DNA of 15,355 nt. It comes from Roseburia sp. GTDB lineage: Bacteria > Bacillota > Clostridia > Lachnospirales > Lachnospiraceae. The first letter of the stretch is position 1. Each line of letters opens with the position of its first letter. Shown piece by piece: positions 13,703 through 15,355 of this stretch. The notes under the pieces were generated by a model, which saw nothing but the letters and a program-made list of their open reading frames with translations, ran no database searches and was not told the DNA's origin. Both the position numbers and the translations under genes were made by a program. Location of the stretch: assembly GCA_019421345.1 (NCBI GenBank), contig JAHZFL010000030.1, positions 1-15,355 on the forward strand. Reading direction: 5' to 3'.

Positions 13703-15221
13703 GAATTAGAATGGTTTCGTCCAAGCCCAAATCACCAAGCAAACGCAGGTAAATATCCACATTTCCATCCTTGTCCACTTCGATTTTCTGGATAATGCGC
13801 TTTAGCTGGGCATTGGTCATCTGGTGTACATCCGTTATATCCTCAATCTCTTTGAATGTCCGTCCGAGGACGCTTTCCAACTGTTCCCCTTTGGTAAGAT
13901 GATACGCTACCATCTTCAGTTCGTTTTCCAGCCGTTCAATTTCTTTTCTCATACCGCCGATTTTATCATTCAGTTCCTCTCTGGAAATCAAATCGTCTGC
14001 GTACATATCCATATATTTTTGCCGGGTTTTTTGCAGCTTTGCAAGCTGGGCGTTCAGCTCTTTTTCATAGTTCAGGTTTTCGTCCTTTGCCTTATAAACC
14101 CGCTGGAATTCTCCAACCACATAACGGATCACATTCTTCTTTGCTTTCAGAAGTTCAGCAAAATATTCCTGCAAAACTTCAATCAATTCTTCTTCATCTA
14201 CCGTCACAGCATTGGGGCAGTTGTCTGCACCACGCCCGTTATGCCCGGAACACACCCAGCGCACATAGGTGTTTTTATATGTGCGGACTGTGCGCCGGAA
14301 GGACCAGCCGCATTCCTTGCATTTGATAAGAGTAGAGAACAGATATTTATTGCTTTGGCGTTCCTTATCCACCTTAAATGCTTTGCCTCTGGACTGCATA
14401 ATCTGCTGTGCCTGTTCAAAAACCTCCGGCTCAATAATACGCAAATCCGGACGCTCCACAACCATCCACTCGGTTTCATCTTTGTCCGCCCTCTGCCCGG
14501 TCAGAAAGTCGGTTACTTCCTGTTTGCCGTTAATAATTTTACCCGTATAAAGTTCATTCGTAAGAATACGGCAAACCCCATTCTGGCTCCACTGGCAATT
14601 CCGTTTTGTCCGCAATCCTCGTTCATTTAAGAAAATGGAAATTTTCGCAGCACCATACCCGTCTTTGATATACCACTCATAAATCTGGCGGACAACCGCA
14701 GCTTCTTCTTCATTGATCGCAAGGTTAAAATAATCTCCAATCGTCTTATCATATCCGTAAACGATATTCGGGACACGACCTTTTTCAGCATTCATCTTTT
14801 TCCCAAATTTCACACGCTTTGAGGTATTCGCACTTTCCTCCTGTGCCAATGCCCCAAAAATCGTCAGCACAAATTCACTGTTCCCCATGCTGGTCATATT
14901 AGCGGTCAAAAACTGCGTTTCAATTCCCAAAGATTTCAGCTTGCGGACATTCTGCAAAAGGTCAACAGTATTTCTGGCAAAGCGGGAAATGTCCTTGACT
15001 ACGACCATATCAAACAGCCCATGCTCAGCATCTGCCATCATGCGTAAAAATTCTTTCCGATTTTTTATTTTGGTTCCAGAAATACCCTCGTCTGCATACA
15101 ATCTTACTAAGGTGTCCCCTGTGCGTTTTGTGTATTCAGAAAAAAACTCTTTCTGTGCTTCCAGGCTGTTGAGCTGGTCAGCCTTATCGGTGGAAACACG
15201 GCAGTAAGCAGCTATATTCAT
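13686..15221 (-). CDS. Large serine recombinase (site-specific integrase)
   Basis: This 511-residue integrase cuts and rejoins DNA through a serine. The N-terminal resolvase domain (1 to about 140) has the catalytic YCRVS with Ser10 and Arg8, the LNSLEAQ segment, and VVVKDISRFARNT with Arg80 and Arg83. A recombinase domain follows (about 155-290, including GYGAAKISIFLNERGL). Then comes a zinc-ribbon with C301, C304, C324 and C335, a coiled coil (about 380-440) and a short tail. All key residues are present, so it looks active. The gene reads towards the split spoIIID fragment, and its stop codon TAA (13686-13688) is formed by bases of spoIIID codons 38-39. Its last residues would therefore change after excision. 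The promoter is of sigma-A type, with no obvious sporulation-sigma motif. Confidence 0.95.
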   Translation of the reverse strand: MNIAAYCRVSTDKADQLNSLEAQKEFFSEYTKRTGDTLVRLYADEGISGTKIKNRKEFLRMMADAEHGLFDMVVVKDISRFARNTVDLLQNVRKLKSLGIETQFLTANMTSMGNSEFVLTIFGALAQEESANTSKRVKFGKKMNAEKGRVPNIVYGYDKTIGDYFNLAINEEEAAVVRQIYEWYIKDGYGAAKISIFLNERGLRTKRNCQWSQNGVCRILTNELYTGKIINGKQEVTDFLTGQRADKDETEWMVVERPDLRIIEPEVFEQAQQIMQSRGKAFKVDKERQSNKYLFSTLIKCKECGWSFRRTVRTYKNTYVRWVCSGHNGRGADNCPNAVTVDEEELIEVLQEYFAELLKAKKNVIRYVVGEFQRVYKAKDENLNYEKELNAQLAKLQKTRQKYMDMYADDLISREELNDKIGGMRKEIERLENELKMVAYHLTKGEQLESVLGRTFKEIEDITDVHQMTNAQLKRIIQKIEVDKDGNVDIYLRLLGDLGLDETILIHHDET

Positions 15222-15265
15222 GGCAAAGCCTCTCTGTTAAAATTAAATCGTTCTGTTACATCTTA

Positions 15266-15294
15266 ATATTATCACATGAAGTCAGCTTTTTCAA
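15266..15294 (-). promoter_or_regulatory. Sigma-A-type promoter for the recombinase
   Basis: On the - strand, -35 TTGAAA (15289-15294), 17 bases, -10 TAATAT (15266-15271), about 45 bases ahead of the recombinase start. I see no clear sigma-E or sigma-K consensus. Confidence 0.6.
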
Positions 15295-15305
15295 CCATGA
15301 AAAAA

Positions 15306-15350
15306 GGGGCTGTCGCTTTAACGATTAATAAATCGTGAAGCGTCAGCTTC
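15306..15350 (-). terminator. Long hairpin terminator upstream of the recombinase
   Basis: ACGATT/AATCGT around an AATA loop, extended by CTGTCGCTT (15310-15318) against AAGCGTCAG (15338-15346) with one mismatch, then G-C and wobble pairs. On the - strand the stem is followed by TTTTTT (15300-15305), an ideal intrinsic terminator for a gene entering from the right. The + strand side also ends in CTTTT, so it may act both ways. Confidence 0.7.
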
Positions 15351-15355
15351 CTTTT

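Larger units (their letters stand above)
13688..15355. mobile_element. Left end of a large-serine-recombinase element inserted in spoIIID
   Basis: The recombinase gene at the element end, directly joined to a truncated target gene, is the classic layout of skin-type elements and serine-recombinase conjugative elements. Only the recombinase, its promoter and one terminator are in the window; size, cargo and mobility are unknown. Confidence 0.75.

Noticed and set aside
13824..14630. 268-codon open frame on the + strand inside the recombinase gene
   Set aside because: It is antisense to a well-conserved recombinase with all domains intact, has no recognisable motifs and no ribosome site.
1..15355. 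CRISPR arrays, tRNA or rRNA genes
   Set aside because: No regularly spaced repeats, cloverleaf sequences or ribosomal RNA segments were seen on either strand.

Overview
The window comes from a low-to-moderate-GC, spore-forming anaerobic Firmicute, most likely a clostridium of the Lachnospiraceae type. The basis is a recognisable spoIIID fragment, clostridial GuaA and NDH-2 families, strong AGGAGG-type ribosome sites, sigma-A promoters with 17-bp spacers, and integrative-element genes typical of gut Clostridia. This placement is an inference from gene content, not a phylogeny.

Left part (1 to about 2650): the right-hand end of an integrative element. It holds a small winged-helix-like protein on the - strand and a divergent operon of GNAT acetyltransferase, XRE regulator and solitary ParA ATPase. 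The AT-rich ParA gene stops 92 bases from the 3' end of guaA, a known integration hotspot, so the element probably sits at the guaA 3' end.

Middle (2654 to 13550): chromosomal backbone. guaA (GMP synthase) has its own promoter. Next comes an almost complete flavin-based extracellular electron transfer (EET) locus of the type described in Listeria monocytogenes: eetB, eetA, fmnB/apbE, a PplA-like lipoprotein with two FMN-acceptor-like repeats, dmkB (polyprenyl diphosphate synthase) and ndh2 (type II NADH dehydrogenase with a C-terminal membrane domain), all on the - strand, with dmkA (UbiA prenyltransferase) divergent from ndh2. The inferred electron path is NADH to Ndh2, to a dedicated demethylmenaquinone made by DmkA and DmkB, through EetA/EetB, to FMN covalently attached to the surface lipoprotein by the ApbE enzyme. 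The riboflavin/FMN transporter component (fmnA/ribU) is absent. The ndh2-dmkA spacer holds two good divergent promoters and a near-perfect match to a Rex (NADH/NAD+ sensor) operator just downstream of the dmkA -10 box. This suggests redox control of quinone supply. A perfect 12-bp-stem terminator follows the pplA-like gene, so fmnB-eetA-eetB forms a separate unit. After dmkA come a CmpB-type membrane protein and, convergently, an HD-domain hydrolase.

Right part (13550 to the end): the C-terminal 46 codons of spoIIID, the mother-cell sporulation regulator, sit directly against a large serine recombinase gene whose stop codon lies inside the spoIIID sequence. A serine-recombinase element has therefore split spoIIID inside its recognition helix, an arrangement like the skin element in sigK. 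The element continues past the right edge, where the 5' half of spoIIID should be. This is the most unusual feature of the window. The recombinase has a sigma-A-like promoter and lies just downstream of a strong terminator.
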